A stretch of 30,515 bases of DNA from CAZAPG01 sp964486935 (lineage in GTDB: Bacteria; Chloroflexota; Anaerolineae; 4572-78; J111): NCBI GenBank assembly GCA_964486935.1, contig CAZAPG010000064.1, forward strand, positions 1-30,515. Direction: 5' to 3'. The notes under the pieces were generated by a model. The model ran no database searches and had not been told where the DNA came from. It was given only the letters and a program-made list of their open reading frames with translations. Below are positions 16,074 to 23,871 of this stretch, piece by piece. A program made the position numbers and the translations under genes. Every line of letters starts with the position of its first letter. Position 1 is the first letter of the stretch.

Positions 16074-16451
16074 TCACTCATCAAGATTGTAACGGGAGTT
16101 GTATTTGACGTTGGCCGTAAAAGCCACATCAACTTCCAGCGGATTAGTGCTGATGACCTCTAGCGGAATATGACATTTGTGACATGAAAAACGGTAGCCT
16201 GCCGGAGTGTGCGGTTTGAGTTTTATTGAAGCGTCGCATTCGGGGCAGGTTGCTTCAACGGCGCGGTTTTTCTTTTTGGGACGGTTAGCGCGGCCTCCCG
16301 TTGTCAACGAGTCAAGCTCAAGCGGATTCACATTGGTTATAATCAGGTTGGTTTCGCAACTTGAGCAGACTACTCGCTGTCCTTGCCGGGGGTGGTTTCC
16401 TAACTTGAGGCGGCTTGAGCACTCCGGGCAAAATGCTTCTTTAATACCCAT
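16074..16451 (-). CDS. Tandem LysW-like double zinc ribbon protein
   Basis: This 125-residue protein has two LysW-like ribbons in a row. The first has Cys8/Cys11 and Cys29/Cys32, the second Cys69/Cys72 and Cys90/Cys93, each followed by an NPLE(L/V)D strand (NVNPLELDSL and STNPLEVDVA). A basic linker (RPKKKNRAVEA) joins them. The start at 16451 is set by GGGAG 5 bases upstream; a longer frame to 16580 has no support. The chain ends in NLDE, a terminal Glu as in LysW carriers, though without the full EDWGE motif. It is the first gene of the operon with YitT and the single-ribbon protein. Possible roles are a metal/redox-sensing or amino-group carrier protein, or a structural zinc ribbon; unassigned. 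Confidence 0.78.
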   Translation of the reverse strand: MGIKEAFCPECSSRLKLGNHPRQGQRVVCSSCETNLIITNVNPLELDSLTTGGRANRPKKKNRAVEATCPECDASIKLKPHTPAGYRFSCHKCHIPLEVISTNPLEVDVAFTANVKYNSRYNLDE

Positions 16452-16674
16452 GGGTCTCCCTGTTTGGATCAGTAGTTTAGAATAAAGCACTCTCCAATTA
16501 TGTCGTAAAGGTGTGTAAAATATGTGGAAAAAAGCTATAAATGGCGTGTCAAACTGCAAATTGGCGTTGCATTTTTTCAACGAGGAAACAAAGGGGCAAC
16601 GGCAAAATGAGTCATATACTTCTCCATTCTGTGTTTGAGCTTTAAATAACTCAAGTTGCCACCTTGCCAGCGAA

Positions 16675-16770
16675 AGACCTTTAGGGTTTCCAACATCGCT
16701 TTATCTAGCCAGGTTTTTGGGATTGAATGTGATTTCTGGTGAAGATTACCTGATAAAACCCTAAAGGTCT
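16675..16770. repeat. 96-bp MITE-like element with 15-bp perfect inverted ends
   Basis: AGACCTTTAGGGTTT at 16675-16689 is exactly complemented by AAACCCTAAAGGTCT at 16756-16770. The interior is not self-complementary and has no ORF, which is closer to a miniature transposon than to a simple hairpin. It sits between the stop codon of the first DHH gene and the upstream region of the LysW-like operon. Otherwise the 340-base spacer 16452-16791 holds no gene. Confidence 0.75.
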
Positions 16771-16791
16771 GGGTAGTTAGCTACTTGGATT

Positions 16792-17796
16792 TTAAATAAG
16801 TAAGGTGGGGTCTGTGTCTGGCGAGATATTCAAGTAGGCCAAAATTTGTTGGGTAAGCTGTTGAGCCAGCGCTGCCGGGTTATCGCCGCGCAGCAATATT
16901 TGGCCGCCGGCCATTGCGCCGTGCCCTCCGGCAGAGCCGCGCACGCCAACTATTTGTTGCACCAGTTGACCTGCCCCGCGCCGGTTGTAAGTACGCACCG
17001 AAAGTATCATGCTATCATGGTATACGCCTATACACACAACCCAGCGGCTGCCCTGCATACGCAGCAGCATATCGGCCATTTCTGCGGTCATATCCGGGTA
17101 ATTCATTGCGCCGATGTAGGAAATGATAACTTCGCCGTATAGGTAGGCGTTTTGCAGGGCGGTTACAAAATTTTTAAAGTAATCGGCGGGAACCTGGGCG
17201 CGTTCAATTTTAAACATCGCTTCAATATCTACCTGGGGCAAAAGCCGGCAAAAAGAGTGGGTGTCAAGCGAACTGACGCCCCGTTCCAGCCCCATTGTAT
17301 CGGTTTTGATGCCATAGAACAGGGCGGTTGCCAGCGATGATTCAATGGGCAACCCCGCCGCCTGAAGATATCCGGTCAGGATACTGGCGGTTGACCCTAC
17401 ATTGGGCCGCACATCAAAAAAGTTGGCTTTGTTTGTTGCCTGGCGCAAGGGGTGATGGTCAATTACCAGCGTTGGTTTGGCCTGAGCGGGCAACGGGTTA
17501 TTGCCGGCGCCGGGTTGGGTGTCAACCAGCGCAATGGGCTGGTTGACACCCAAATCTGCGCCTTTTAAGCGTTGCAGGGGGCGGTTTAAGTAGTGTACCA
17601 GGGCTTTATTTTCGGCCCGGCCAATAATGCCTTTGTAAACAATTCTACTTTTTATATTTGTGGTTTTTTCTAATAAATATTTAAGCGCAACCGCGCTGGC
17701 AATGGCGTCGGGGTCGGGGTTGTTATGGGGCAAAATTAACAAATGTTTGACGCCCTCAACCGCCTCGAGCAATTTTTTAAGTCGGTTGTTTGACAT
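16792..17796 (-). CDS. DHH-family phosphoesterase (NrnA-like), copy 1
   Basis: This 334-residue cytoplasmic phosphoesterase has a DHH domain (about 15-175) with motif I HNNPDPDAIAS (His24, Asp28, Asp30), motif II DTQPG (Asp92), motif III IDHHP (Asp113-His115) and motif IV YGIKTDTMG, followed by a DHHA1 domain ending in GGHGAMAGG. NrnA-type members degrade short oligoribonucleotides, cyclic dinucleotide products or pAp with Mn. All metal ligands are present, so it should be active; the substrate is not certain. GGAGGA is only 2 bases from the ATG. It is a paralogue of the protein at 19778-20785 in the same operon-like run, roughly 50-60 percent identical by eye. Confidence 0.9.
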   Translation of the reverse strand: MSNNRLKKLLEAVEGVKHLLILPHNNPDPDAIASAVALKYLLEKTTNIKSRIVYKGIIGRAENKALVHYLNRPLQRLKGADLGVNQPIALVDTQPGAGNNPLPAQAKPTLVIDHHPLRQATNKANFFDVRPNVGSTASILTGYLQAAGLPIESSLATALFYGIKTDTMGLERGVSSLDTHSFCRLLPQVDIEAMFKIERAQVPADYFKNFVTALQNAYLYGEVIISYIGAMNYPDMTAEMADMLLRMQGSRWVVCIGVYHDSMILSVRTYNRRGAGQLVQQIVGVRGSAGGHGAMAGGQILLRGDNPAALAQQLTQQILAYLNISPDTDPTLLI

Positions 17797-17886
17797 GCTC
17801 CTCCAATCAAATTTTAAATCTGCCTGATAAGACGCTCAATCTGGCGGCGCGCAGTTGTTTTGGCAAGTTGCTGAGGGTGGTCGAAC

Positions 17887-18681
17887 TTATTTATAGTTTT
17901 GTAATTCTTCGAGCAGGCCTGGAATGGTTGATTGCAAGGCCCGGTGAATGGCTTCGACTTGCATGTTGGCCGGGTCGGGTTGGCCGGTCCACTCGTCCAT
18001 AAAAAATTTTTTAACTTCTATGGCCAGCACGCAGCCGCTTTGGGGAAAATTTTGGTGGGTCCAGCGTGGAAAGTACCCTCCCCTAAATTTAATGTTTTCA
18101 CGCACATCCAGGCGGCGCCCCAAAAAATTAAAAGCGCGCAGGTCGCCTATAAATCGGTCTACCACAGGCGCCCAGTAGTCTCGGCGCATGGTGCCGGTGC
18201 CAACATTTACCTCTGGGTTTTGTTCTGGGTTGGCAATAGGGCCGCGCGGTCCCTGCCGGCGGTGGTTGTAGGTGTGCAGGTCAAACACAATAAAACGGCC
18301 AAAGCGATTTTTCAGCCGGTTAAAAAATTGGTAAACCGCCGTATAAAAGGCATCGTAGTGGGCCAGAGAGCGTTCAATCAGCTGGGGCGAGGGTTTCTCT
18401 TTCCAAACGCGCAAACCCCAGGCGTCTTCGGGTTCAAGGTAAACGGCCTTTTGACGAGGGCGGTTTAAGTCTACCTCAAAACGCGAGCGGAGGCCAATAA
18501 TGCGGGTATCGGTAATGGTTGTCCAATAATCGGTAAAGGGGTCTTCTTCGCGCAGCCGGTCGGCCGGGGTCAGGGCCAGTAGCTCTGCTACTTCTTCTCT
18601 AACGGCGTGGCCGTTATGAATAGCCGCTGCAACCAGTGGGCTGTTACCTTGATGAAGTTTCCAGACAGGGGTGGGTTCCAT
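17887..18681 (-). CDS. N-formylglutamate amidohydrolase-like protein
   Basis: This 264-residue protein matches the N-formylglutamate deformylase (HutG-type amidohydrolase) family: VAAAIHNGH near the N-terminus (metal site), ITDTRIIGLRSRFEVDLNRPR, FIVFDLHTYNHRR, and the late LAIEVKKFFMDEWTG. Family members remove formyl groups from N-formylglutamate, a zinc-dependent step of histidine degradation, but no hut genes are nearby, so another amide substrate is possible. The start at 18681 is set by ACGAGG 6 bases upstream and lies 14 bases after the corA stop, implying co-transcription. The frame extending to 18792 overlaps corA and is rejected. Confidence 0.82.
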   Translation of the reverse strand: MEPTPVWKLHQGNSPLVAAAIHNGHAVREEVAELLALTPADRLREEDPFTDYWTTITDTRIIGLRSRFEVDLNRPRQKAVYLEPEDAWGLRVWKEKPSPQLIERSLAHYDAFYTAVYQFFNRLKNRFGRFIVFDLHTYNHRRQGPRGPIANPEQNPEVNVGTGTMRRDYWAPVVDRFIGDLRAFNFLGRRLDVRENIKFRGGYFPRWTHQNFPQSGCVLAIEVKKFFMDEWTGQPDPANMQVEAIHRALQSTIPGLLEELQNYK

Positions 18682-18695
18682 AGTTGGCCTCGTTG

Positions 18696-19685
18696 TTACA
18701 TCCAGCCGCGCCGGCGTATCCACAGATACATAGCTACGGGCAAAAGCATAATGGCTACCATTGTTAAAATAAATGCGGGCTGGTCGGTCCATAGGGTTAG
18801 CGGGGAAACAGGTTGAAAGAAGTTCATACCAAAAAAGCCCACAATAAAAGAGAGGGGCATAAACAGGGCGGTAAAGATAGTCAGGGTTTTCATAACATCG
18901 TTCATGCGGTTGTTGATAACAGACAGGTAGGTGTTGAGGGCGCTGCCCAGCAATTCGCGCATATTTTCGGTCAGGTCGTGGAGCCTGACCAGGTGGTCGT
19001 ACACGTCTCTAAAAAAGACGCGGTCTTTTTCTTTGACTACCCGGTACGGGTCGCGGGCCAGTTTGTTGAGCACTTCTCGCTGGGGCAGCAGAATCCGGCG
19101 CACATGGAGCAGGGATTGTTTAAGGCTGAAAATTTCTTCGAGGGCGGTAGGGGCCGGGTTGTCAAAAAGTTGGGCTTCGATGGAGTCAATCATCTCTTCC
19201 ATAGATTCGACGGCCGGCACAAAATTTTCAACCAGTTCGTCGATAAGTTTGTAAAGCAGGTAGCCAATGCCACGGGCCAGGTAATGCTGCTTGCTTTGAT
19301 GGCAGGCAGCCCAAACCTGATCAATAGCGGCGACAGGTTCTTCGTGTAGTGTTACCAGATAGTGTGAACCCAAAAATATATCCAACTCAATTGTATTGAG
19401 CGGTTCGGCTGCTTGCCGGTTAAAAGTGATGGCTCCCAGCACCAGGTAGAGATAATCGCCCCAATCATCTACTTTGGGCACGTGCGTTTCTTCCAGAGCG
19501 TCGTCAATAGCCAGTGGATGAAAGCCAAAGGTGTCTTTTAGGATTGGCTCGGAGTTTTGCGGGGGTTCGCTGCAAAAATCTACCCATAACAGCCCGTGGG
19601 CATCTTGCAGGGCAGGCTTGAGTTGAGATAATGATAGACCGGTTTGAACTGCGCCTGCCGCAGGGCGATACAAAATACGGATCAT
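18696..19685 (-). CDS. corA: CorA-type magnesium/cobalt transporter
   Basis: This 329-residue protein of the CorA/MIT family forms a pentameric Mg channel in the cytoplasmic membrane. A large cytosolic N-terminal domain (1-260) is followed by two C-terminal membrane helices (about 266-284 and 303-323). The signature GMN at 286-288 (GFFGMNFF) lies at the periplasmic loop, and the protein ends in a basic RRRGWM tail. AGGAGG lies 5 bases before the ATG. It is preceded by an intercistronic hairpin and followed closely by the amidohydrolase gene. A perfect consensus MIT topology supports function. Confidence 0.94.
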   Translation of the reverse strand: MIRILYRPAAGAVQTGLSLSQLKPALQDAHGLLWVDFCSEPPQNSEPILKDTFGFHPLAIDDALEETHVPKVDDWGDYLYLVLGAITFNRQAAEPLNTIELDIFLGSHYLVTLHEEPVAAIDQVWAACHQSKQHYLARGIGYLLYKLIDELVENFVPAVESMEEMIDSIEAQLFDNPAPTALEEIFSLKQSLLHVRRILLPQREVLNKLARDPYRVVKEKDRVFFRDVYDHLVRLHDLTENMRELLGSALNTYLSVINNRMNDVMKTLTIFTALFMPLSFIVGFFGMNFFQPVSPLTLWTDQPAFILTMVAIMLLPVAMYLWIRRRGWM

Positions 19686-19733
19686 AAACCCTCCTAAACC
19701 AACTTAGTACACGGTTGCAAAATCTGTTTCGGA

Positions 19734-19769
19734 TTTAGAAGTGTAAACGTGTACTTTTGCACTTCTAAA
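19734..19769 (-). promoter_or_regulatory. Inverted repeat between DHH copy 2 and corA
   Basis: TTTAGAAGTG (19734-19743) and CACTTCTAAA (19760-19769) are perfect 10-bp complements around a 16-base spacer rich in GTAC. It starts 9 bases after the DHH stop codon and has no T-tract, so it may be an operator, RNA processing site or weak terminator controlling corA. Confidence 0.55.
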
Positions 19770-19777
19770 ACGTGCAA

Positions 19778-20785
19778 TTAAATTAGCCGCGTGCCTTTTG
19801 TATCTGGAGGAATATCGAGGTAATGTAAGGCTTTGCGGCTAAGGTGGGCCGCCAATCGCCCTGGCGTTTTGTTTTGCAGGGGAACATACCCCCCGGCCAT
19901 AACTCCGTGGCCGCCGGCTACACCCCGTTTGCCTACAACTGCCTGGGCCAACCGGCCTGCGCCGCCTTCGTGATTGCGGGTGCGCACAGATAAAATGAGT
20001 TTTTCTTTATACATCCCCATGCATATAACCCATTGAATCCCTTCCAAACGCAGCAATATATCGGCCATTTCTGCAGCCAGGTCGGGGTAGGTCATAGAGC
20101 CAATGTAGGCCACAATTACCTGGTTGTAAATTCGGGCGGCGCGCAAGGCGGTATCAAAACTTTTAAAATAGCCAACAGGCAGTTGGGCGCGCTCAATTTC
20201 AATCAGGGCGTCTTCATCGATGCGGGGTTGCAGATAAAAGTAAGCGGCGGCATCGGCGGGGCCGGTTCCCCGGCTCAGGCCCATGGTGTCGGTTTTGATA
20301 CCGTAAAAAAGAGCCGTGGCTAAACGCTGCTCTGGCTCGATGCCTGCTGCCTGCAAATATTCGGTCAGAATGGTTGAGGTTGCGCCGGTGGTTGTGCGAA
20401 TATCATGAAAGGCGGCCTGGGCGGTGCCCTGGCGCCAGGGGGGGTGGTCTACTACAATTGCCAGGGTAGACTCGGCGGGCAGGGCGTTGTTACCGGCGCC
20501 AGGTTGGGTGTCAACCAGGGCTACAGGAGAAAGTTGTTGAGCAGGAATAGCGCCTAAAGGCTGAAAAGGGTGGCCCAAGTAGTTTACCAGCGCCTTGTTT
20601 TCGGCCCGGCCAATAATGCCATAATAGGCCAGAGTTGTAGTAAGTTTTAAGGTTTGGGTTAATAAATAGTGCAAAGCCACAGCGCTGGCCACGGCGTCGG
20701 GGTCGGGGTCGTTGTGCGGTAAAATTAAAATCTGGTTGGTACCGTTTAGAGCGTTAAACAGCAACTGAAGATTATTTTGAGACAT
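19778..20785 (-). CDS. DHH-family phosphoesterase (NrnA-like), copy 2
   Basis: This 335-residue paralogue of the protein at 16792-17796 has the same motif set: HNDPDPDAVAS, DTQPG, VVDHPP, YGIKTDTMG and GGHGVMAGG. One clear difference is that motif III reads DHP instead of DHH, so the second histidine of the family signature is lost; this could alter metal binding or specificity. GAGG is about 9 bases upstream of the ATG. It lies 29 bases after the stop of the response regulator, in the same transcription unit, and 92 bases before corA. Two related copies around corA suggest duplication and divergence within one operon. Confidence 0.9.
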   Translation of the reverse strand: MSQNNLQLLFNALNGTNQILILPHNDPDPDAVASAVALHYLLTQTLKLTTTLAYYGIIGRAENKALVNYLGHPFQPLGAIPAQQLSPVALVDTQPGAGNNALPAESTLAIVVDHPPWRQGTAQAAFHDIRTTTGATSTILTEYLQAAGIEPEQRLATALFYGIKTDTMGLSRGTGPADAAAYFYLQPRIDEDALIEIERAQLPVGYFKSFDTALRAARIYNQVIVAYIGSMTYPDLAAEMADILLRLEGIQWVICMGMYKEKLILSVRTRNHEGGAGRLAQAVVGKRGVAGGHGVMAGGYVPLQNKTPGRLAAHLSRKALHYLDIPPDTKGTRLI

Positions 20786-20814
20786 TTACCGCAACCTCAA
20801 CCATAACAGCGTTG

Positions 20815-21505
20815 TTACTCTTCACCCCCCTTAAATGAGTAACCAACCCCCGGAATCGTCAGAATATATTGGGGTTTGCGCGGGTCGGCCTCTATTTTTA
20901 CCCTGAGCCGGCTGACCAGCCCGCGAATCAGGTCGCGGTCGCCCTGGCCGGTATAGCCCCACACCCGCTCAACTATGGTTTCGGTAGGGATAACCTGTCC
21001 CCGGTTAATCATTAAGGTGTAGAGCAATCTAAATTCTAAATGGGTGAGGCGCTGGGTGGTTTTGCCTTCTACTTCAACCGTTCTGGTTTCCGGGTTTAAT
21101 GACAGGCTCTCGGCGGTGAGAGTGGGCAGGCTGAAGTTAGGTACGCTGCCGGCGCGTCGCATTAAAACGCTTATTTGGGCAATGAGTAATTTGGCGCTAA
21201 TGGGCGGAGAGATGACCAAATCGGCCCCCATTTTTAGCAACTCGCAGTGCAGGTTTTCATCAGCAGAGGCCACAGCCTGCACCAGCGGCACCAGTGTTTC
21301 TGACCGCACCCGGCTAATCTGGTCTNNNNNNNNNNGGCGATGGCTCTGGCAAGGCCAACAGCACAACATCGGTTGGACGTTCGGCCCAGTTTTGCATGGC
21401 CTTTTCTAACTCTTTGGCCGTGGTGACAGCCAGGCCCGCCCGTTGCAAAACTATTGAGAAAATCGCAATGTCGTCCGGGTCTTGGGCAATTAACAGGGCA
21501 TACAT
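20815..21505 (-). CDS. OmpR-type response regulator with degenerate receiver (interrupted by gap)
   Basis: This is one gene split by the 10-N gap. The N-terminal part (21505 down to 21336) encodes the start of a receiver; the C-terminal part (21325 down to 20815) encodes the rest of the receiver and a winged-helix DNA-binding domain ending VSRLRVKIEADPRKPQYILTIPGVGYSFK. The receiver looks unphosphorylatable: the acidic pair is weakened (IAQDPDD), the phospho-acceptor position is Ala51 in VVLLALPEP, and the usual KP motif is replaced by SPPIS. AGGTGG is 5 bases before the ATG. The two halves are out of frame across the placeholder; an intact gene needs a true gap length divisible by three, and alignment with receivers suggests only a few residues are missing. 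No histidine kinase is adjacent. Confidence 0.85.
21326..21335. other. Assembly gap (10 N)
   Basis: Ten unknown bases form a scaffold placeholder inside the response regulator gene. The true length is not known. The reading frames on either side do not match at length 10, which supports a placeholder rather than a measured gap. Confidence 0.99.
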
Positions 21506-21511
21506 GAAACC

Positions 21512-21540
21512 ACCTTTTGATTAAAAGTGGTGCTATTATA
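21512..21540 (-). promoter_or_regulatory. Response regulator promoter and RBS-masking inverted repeat
   Basis: On the minus strand a TATAAT (complement of 21535-21540) is followed by CCACTTTT (complement of 21523-21530) and its near complement AAAAGGTGG, which contains the ribosome binding site AGGTGG. The stem would hide the binding site and also forms a candidate operator just after the -10 box. A matching -35 is not evident. Confidence 0.5.
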
Positions 21541-21592
21541 CCCTAAATTATAAATTTCGCATTTATTGGTGGGATGGCATTGGTTTAAAGTA

Positions 21593-21621
21593 AATTAGGG
21601 CTACGTTTGGTAGCCCTAATT
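21593..21621 (-). terminator. Terminator-like hairpin after the creatininase gene
   Basis: AATTAGGGCTAC (21593-21604) and GTAGCCCTAATT (21610-21621) form a perfect 12-bp stem with a 5-base loop, starting 22 bases after the creatininase stop. The following minus-strand sequence is only moderately T-rich, so termination may be incomplete. It closes the catabolic cluster ahead of the response regulator gene. Confidence 0.75.
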
Positions 21622-21643
21622 GCCTTACAAACCTGGGGTAGCG

Positions 21644-22528
21644 TTACCAGCTAACCCGCTCGGTAAAGTCGCGGGCGTGAACGTTAACCGGCACTTTCAT
21701 TAACTCCAGAATGCCGCGGGCGGTGTGGTCGGCGTAGCGGCGCAGGGCCTCTTCGCCTTTTTCGGCGGTGGCGCGCAACGGGTTGCCAATGGTGCCAGAT
21801 TCAATAAATTCGTGGTGGTCCATAGGGAAGTGGAAGTATTTGTAACCGTCAAATTCAATATCGGGCATGCCATCTTTTTTGGCAAAGCTTTTGGGCAGAA
21901 ATTCGGGGATGTGGGCCAGGGTTTTTTCGGCCCGTTCCATCCGCACGTAGTTGGTGCCAGAGACAACATCGTGGGCCAGCATTTGCGATGTTTCCAACTC
22001 GCTGGCGTGCCAGCCGGGGGTTTCTTCGGGCGGGTTTTCCATTAGCCCTTTCATCAGGCCCACATAATTTTCCATGTAAGGCTTAACAAAGCCAATGAGC
22101 GCGCCGGTATCGTAGCGCAGTTTGCGCAGCACCGGGTCAACCACTTTTACGTTTGAGCCGTGACCGTTGACAAAAATAATCCGGTTGAAGCCGTGGTGAA
22201 TCAGGCTGCGGGCCACATCGTACATAACGTTTAGCAGGGTTGAGGGACGCACGGTAATGGTGCCGCGTCCTTTGCCCGGCTGGTGCATGTGCTGGGGCGA
22301 GTAGCCCATCCAGATGCAGGGGGTATAGAGCACCCCAATCTGGTCGGCCACACGGCGAGCTACTTCTTCGGCGGTAACAGTATCGGTTTTTAGGGGCAGG
22401 TGGGGGCCGTGCTGCTCGGTGCTGGCCATTGGCACCATAATGATGTCTTTTTCTTTTAAATATTCTTGAATGTCAACATACGTCAAATCGGCGATGTTGT
22501 ATGACCTGAATTTGCCGTTGTTACTCAT
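21644..22528 (-). CDS. Creatininase-family amidohydrolase
   Basis: This 294-residue metal-dependent hydrolase has the family metal ligands: Glu38 and His40 in STEQHGPHLPLKTD with Asp49, His123 in FVNGHGSN, and Glu177 in WHASELETS. Members open creatinine or hydrolyse other amides, for example formylamino-pyrimidines or peptide-like substrates, so the name does not mean creatinine use. AGGAGG lies 8 bases before the ATG. It is the last gene of the FadR-headed cluster and follows the Tm-1-like gene after 90 bases. In this setting it may act on a cyclic amide or lactone-like intermediate; that is inference. No creatinase, sarcosine oxidase or hydantoinase is nearby. Confidence 0.92.
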   Translation of the reverse strand: MSNNGKFRSYNIADLTYVDIQEYLKEKDIIMVPMASTEQHGPHLPLKTDTVTAEEVARRVADQIGVLYTPCIWMGYSPQHMHQPGKGRGTITVRPSTLLNVMYDVARSLIHHGFNRIIFVNGHGSNVKVVDPVLRKLRYDTGALIGFVKPYMENYVGLMKGLMENPPEETPGWHASELETSQMLAHDVVSGTNYVRMERAEKTLAHIPEFLPKSFAKKDGMPDIEFDGYKYFHFPMDHHEFIESGTIGNPLRATAEKGEEALRRYADHTARGILELMKVPVNVHARDFTERVSW

Positions 22529-22591
22529 CGTTTAAACCTCCTGAGTTATTGCGCTATTGATAAAATTTGGTCATTATTAATCGGTTATTTT

Positions 22592-22617
22592 CCAATCTTC
22601 AATGCCCAATCTCCAAT
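22592..22617. repeat. Inverted repeat flank (3-prime side) of the Tm-1-like gene
   Basis: CCAATCTTCAATGCCCAATC begins a 26-base unit that matches the reverse complement of 23872-23898 at 24 of 26 positions. The two copies bracket the Tm-1-like gene exactly, one touching its stop and one in its leader. Confidence 0.8.
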
Positions 22618-22618
22618 T

Positions 22619-23857
22619 TTACTGGATCATATCTAAAAACAGTTCTGCACTTTCCACGCCAAATTTGGGGTCGTTGACGTGTCGCTCATATTCCACTATG
22701 GGAATGTTAGACTTTAATTTGGCGCGCAGGGTTTGCAAAAAGGCGGCATCGGCCTGGGGGTCCCAAAAAACGCCGGCGGGCTGGTTGTTTTGCGGCGGGT
22801 AGCTGGGGATAGAGAGGCCCTGGGTTGGATAGGCAATTTTAACCGGGCCGGTGGCCTCGTTCAAGCGTTCGGCAAAGCGGCGGCCCAGTTCTACCATTTC
22901 TGGCTTGAGGGTGCGAACCAGGGTGAAAACGGGGTTGTGGGTATACATTGGTCGCCCTTTGAGATGGTCTGGCACGGCTTCGGGCGGGCCATGCACGGTA
23001 AAGTCGATGCAGCCGGGCACAACCACCTGGGGCAACCCCTGCCGGCCCACCAGACGCAGCCGGTCTGGCCCGCCATTGTGAAAACCGCCGACCAGCTCAT
23101 CGGCCAGTTCATCGGTGGTAAAATCTATCACGCCGATGAAGAGGCCCTTTTGGGCCAGCTCTTCCATGGCCGGACCGCCCACGCCGTTTGAGTGAAAGAT
23201 AATGGCTTCGATGCCGGCCTGGGCCAATCGCTCTTTGGCGGCCATAACCGCTTTGGTGGTGTTGCCCAGCATGGTAATGGCGACATACTTCTGGCCGGTT
23301 TCAAGGTTGATAACGTGGCCGTGCTCGGCCATGCCTTTTAGGGCGGCGGCCATGTTATCAAAGATGGTGCGGCTAATGGGGTTGAGACCCAGAATGTCGA
23401 TAATGGAATGGATGACCATCACATCTTTTAGCCCCATGAGCGGCCCAAAATGGCGTTTGCCGGAGGCGATAGGCGTTGCCAGCAGCTTGGGCACGCCAAC
23501 GGGCAGGGCCTGCATGGCGTAAGCGCCCATAACCGCGCCTTCTGCGCCGCCCAAACAGGCCGCGCCATCCAGGTTGCCCTGGCTGTAGAGGTTCAGCAAA
23601 ACCTGGCGAACGCCCTTCATCATCTCGTGAACGGCGGCGCCCCGGCTGCCGGCATTGCGTAAATCGTCGATGGTGCTGCCGGCGGCCTGGGCTACTACTT
23701 CTCTGGTGTAATCCGGCTCAATGTCTAACGGGGCGCCCAAAATACCAGAGTCGATGACGATGGTTTTTAGCCCCAAATCCTGGCAGCGATCCCGCAGATA
23801 AGCTATTTCCGGGCCTTTTGTGTCTAATGTGCCAATCAGTGCAACAGTTTTGGTCAT
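22619..23857 (-). CDS. Tm-1-like ATP-binding domain (UPF0261) protein
   Basis: This 412-residue protein is of the UPF0261 family, related to the N-terminal ATP-binding domain of plant Tm-1. Recognisable segments are VALIGTLDTKGPE at the N-terminus, LGGAEGAVMGAYAMQALPVGVPKLLATPIASG, the FHSNGVGGPAMEELAQKG loop and VVVPGCIDFTVHGPP. Bacterial members are widespread but have no settled reaction; many sit in catabolic clusters. AGGGGG about 8 bases upstream supports the ATG at 23857; the frame to 23917 runs through the inverted repeat and is rejected. It lies between the epimerase-like and creatininase genes. The leader is unusually long (204 bases) and rich in hairpins. Confidence 0.9.
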   Translation of the reverse strand: MTKTVALIGTLDTKGPEIAYLRDRCQDLGLKTIVIDSGILGAPLDIEPDYTREVVAQAAGSTIDDLRNAGSRGAAVHEMMKGVRQVLLNLYSQGNLDGAACLGGAEGAVMGAYAMQALPVGVPKLLATPIASGKRHFGPLMGLKDVMVIHSIIDILGLNPISRTIFDNMAAALKGMAEHGHVINLETGQKYVAITMLGNTTKAVMAAKERLAQAGIEAIIFHSNGVGGPAMEELAQKGLFIGVIDFTTDELADELVGGFHNGGPDRLRLVGRQGLPQVVVPGCIDFTVHGPPEAVPDHLKGRPMYTHNPVFTLVRTLKPEMVELGRRFAERLNEATGPVKIAYPTQGLSIPSYPPQNNQPAGVFWDPQADAAFLQTLRAKLKSNIPIVEYERHVNDPKFGVESAELFLDMIQ

Positions 23858-23871
23858 AAGCAACCCCCTGA

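Noticed and set aside
13551..16451. Dehydrogenase plus LysW-like genes as an alpha-aminoadipate lysine pathway
   Set aside because: A terminator separates the units, no LysX, LysZ, LysY, LysJ or LysK gene is present, and the single-ribbon protein lacks the carrier C-terminus. The dehydrogenase substrate remains open.
17932..18468. 178-residue open frame opposite the amidohydrolase gene
   Set aside because: The minus-strand frame has clear family motifs; the plus-strand frame has no recognisable features and arises from codon bias.
20815..21505. Two separate genes or a frameshifted pseudogene for the response regulator
   Set aside because: The break coincides exactly with the 10-N placeholder, and the two parts complement each other as receiver and winged helix.
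21644..22528. Creatinine degradation
   Set aside because: The creatininase family is broad and none of the downstream creatine/sarcosine enzymes is present.
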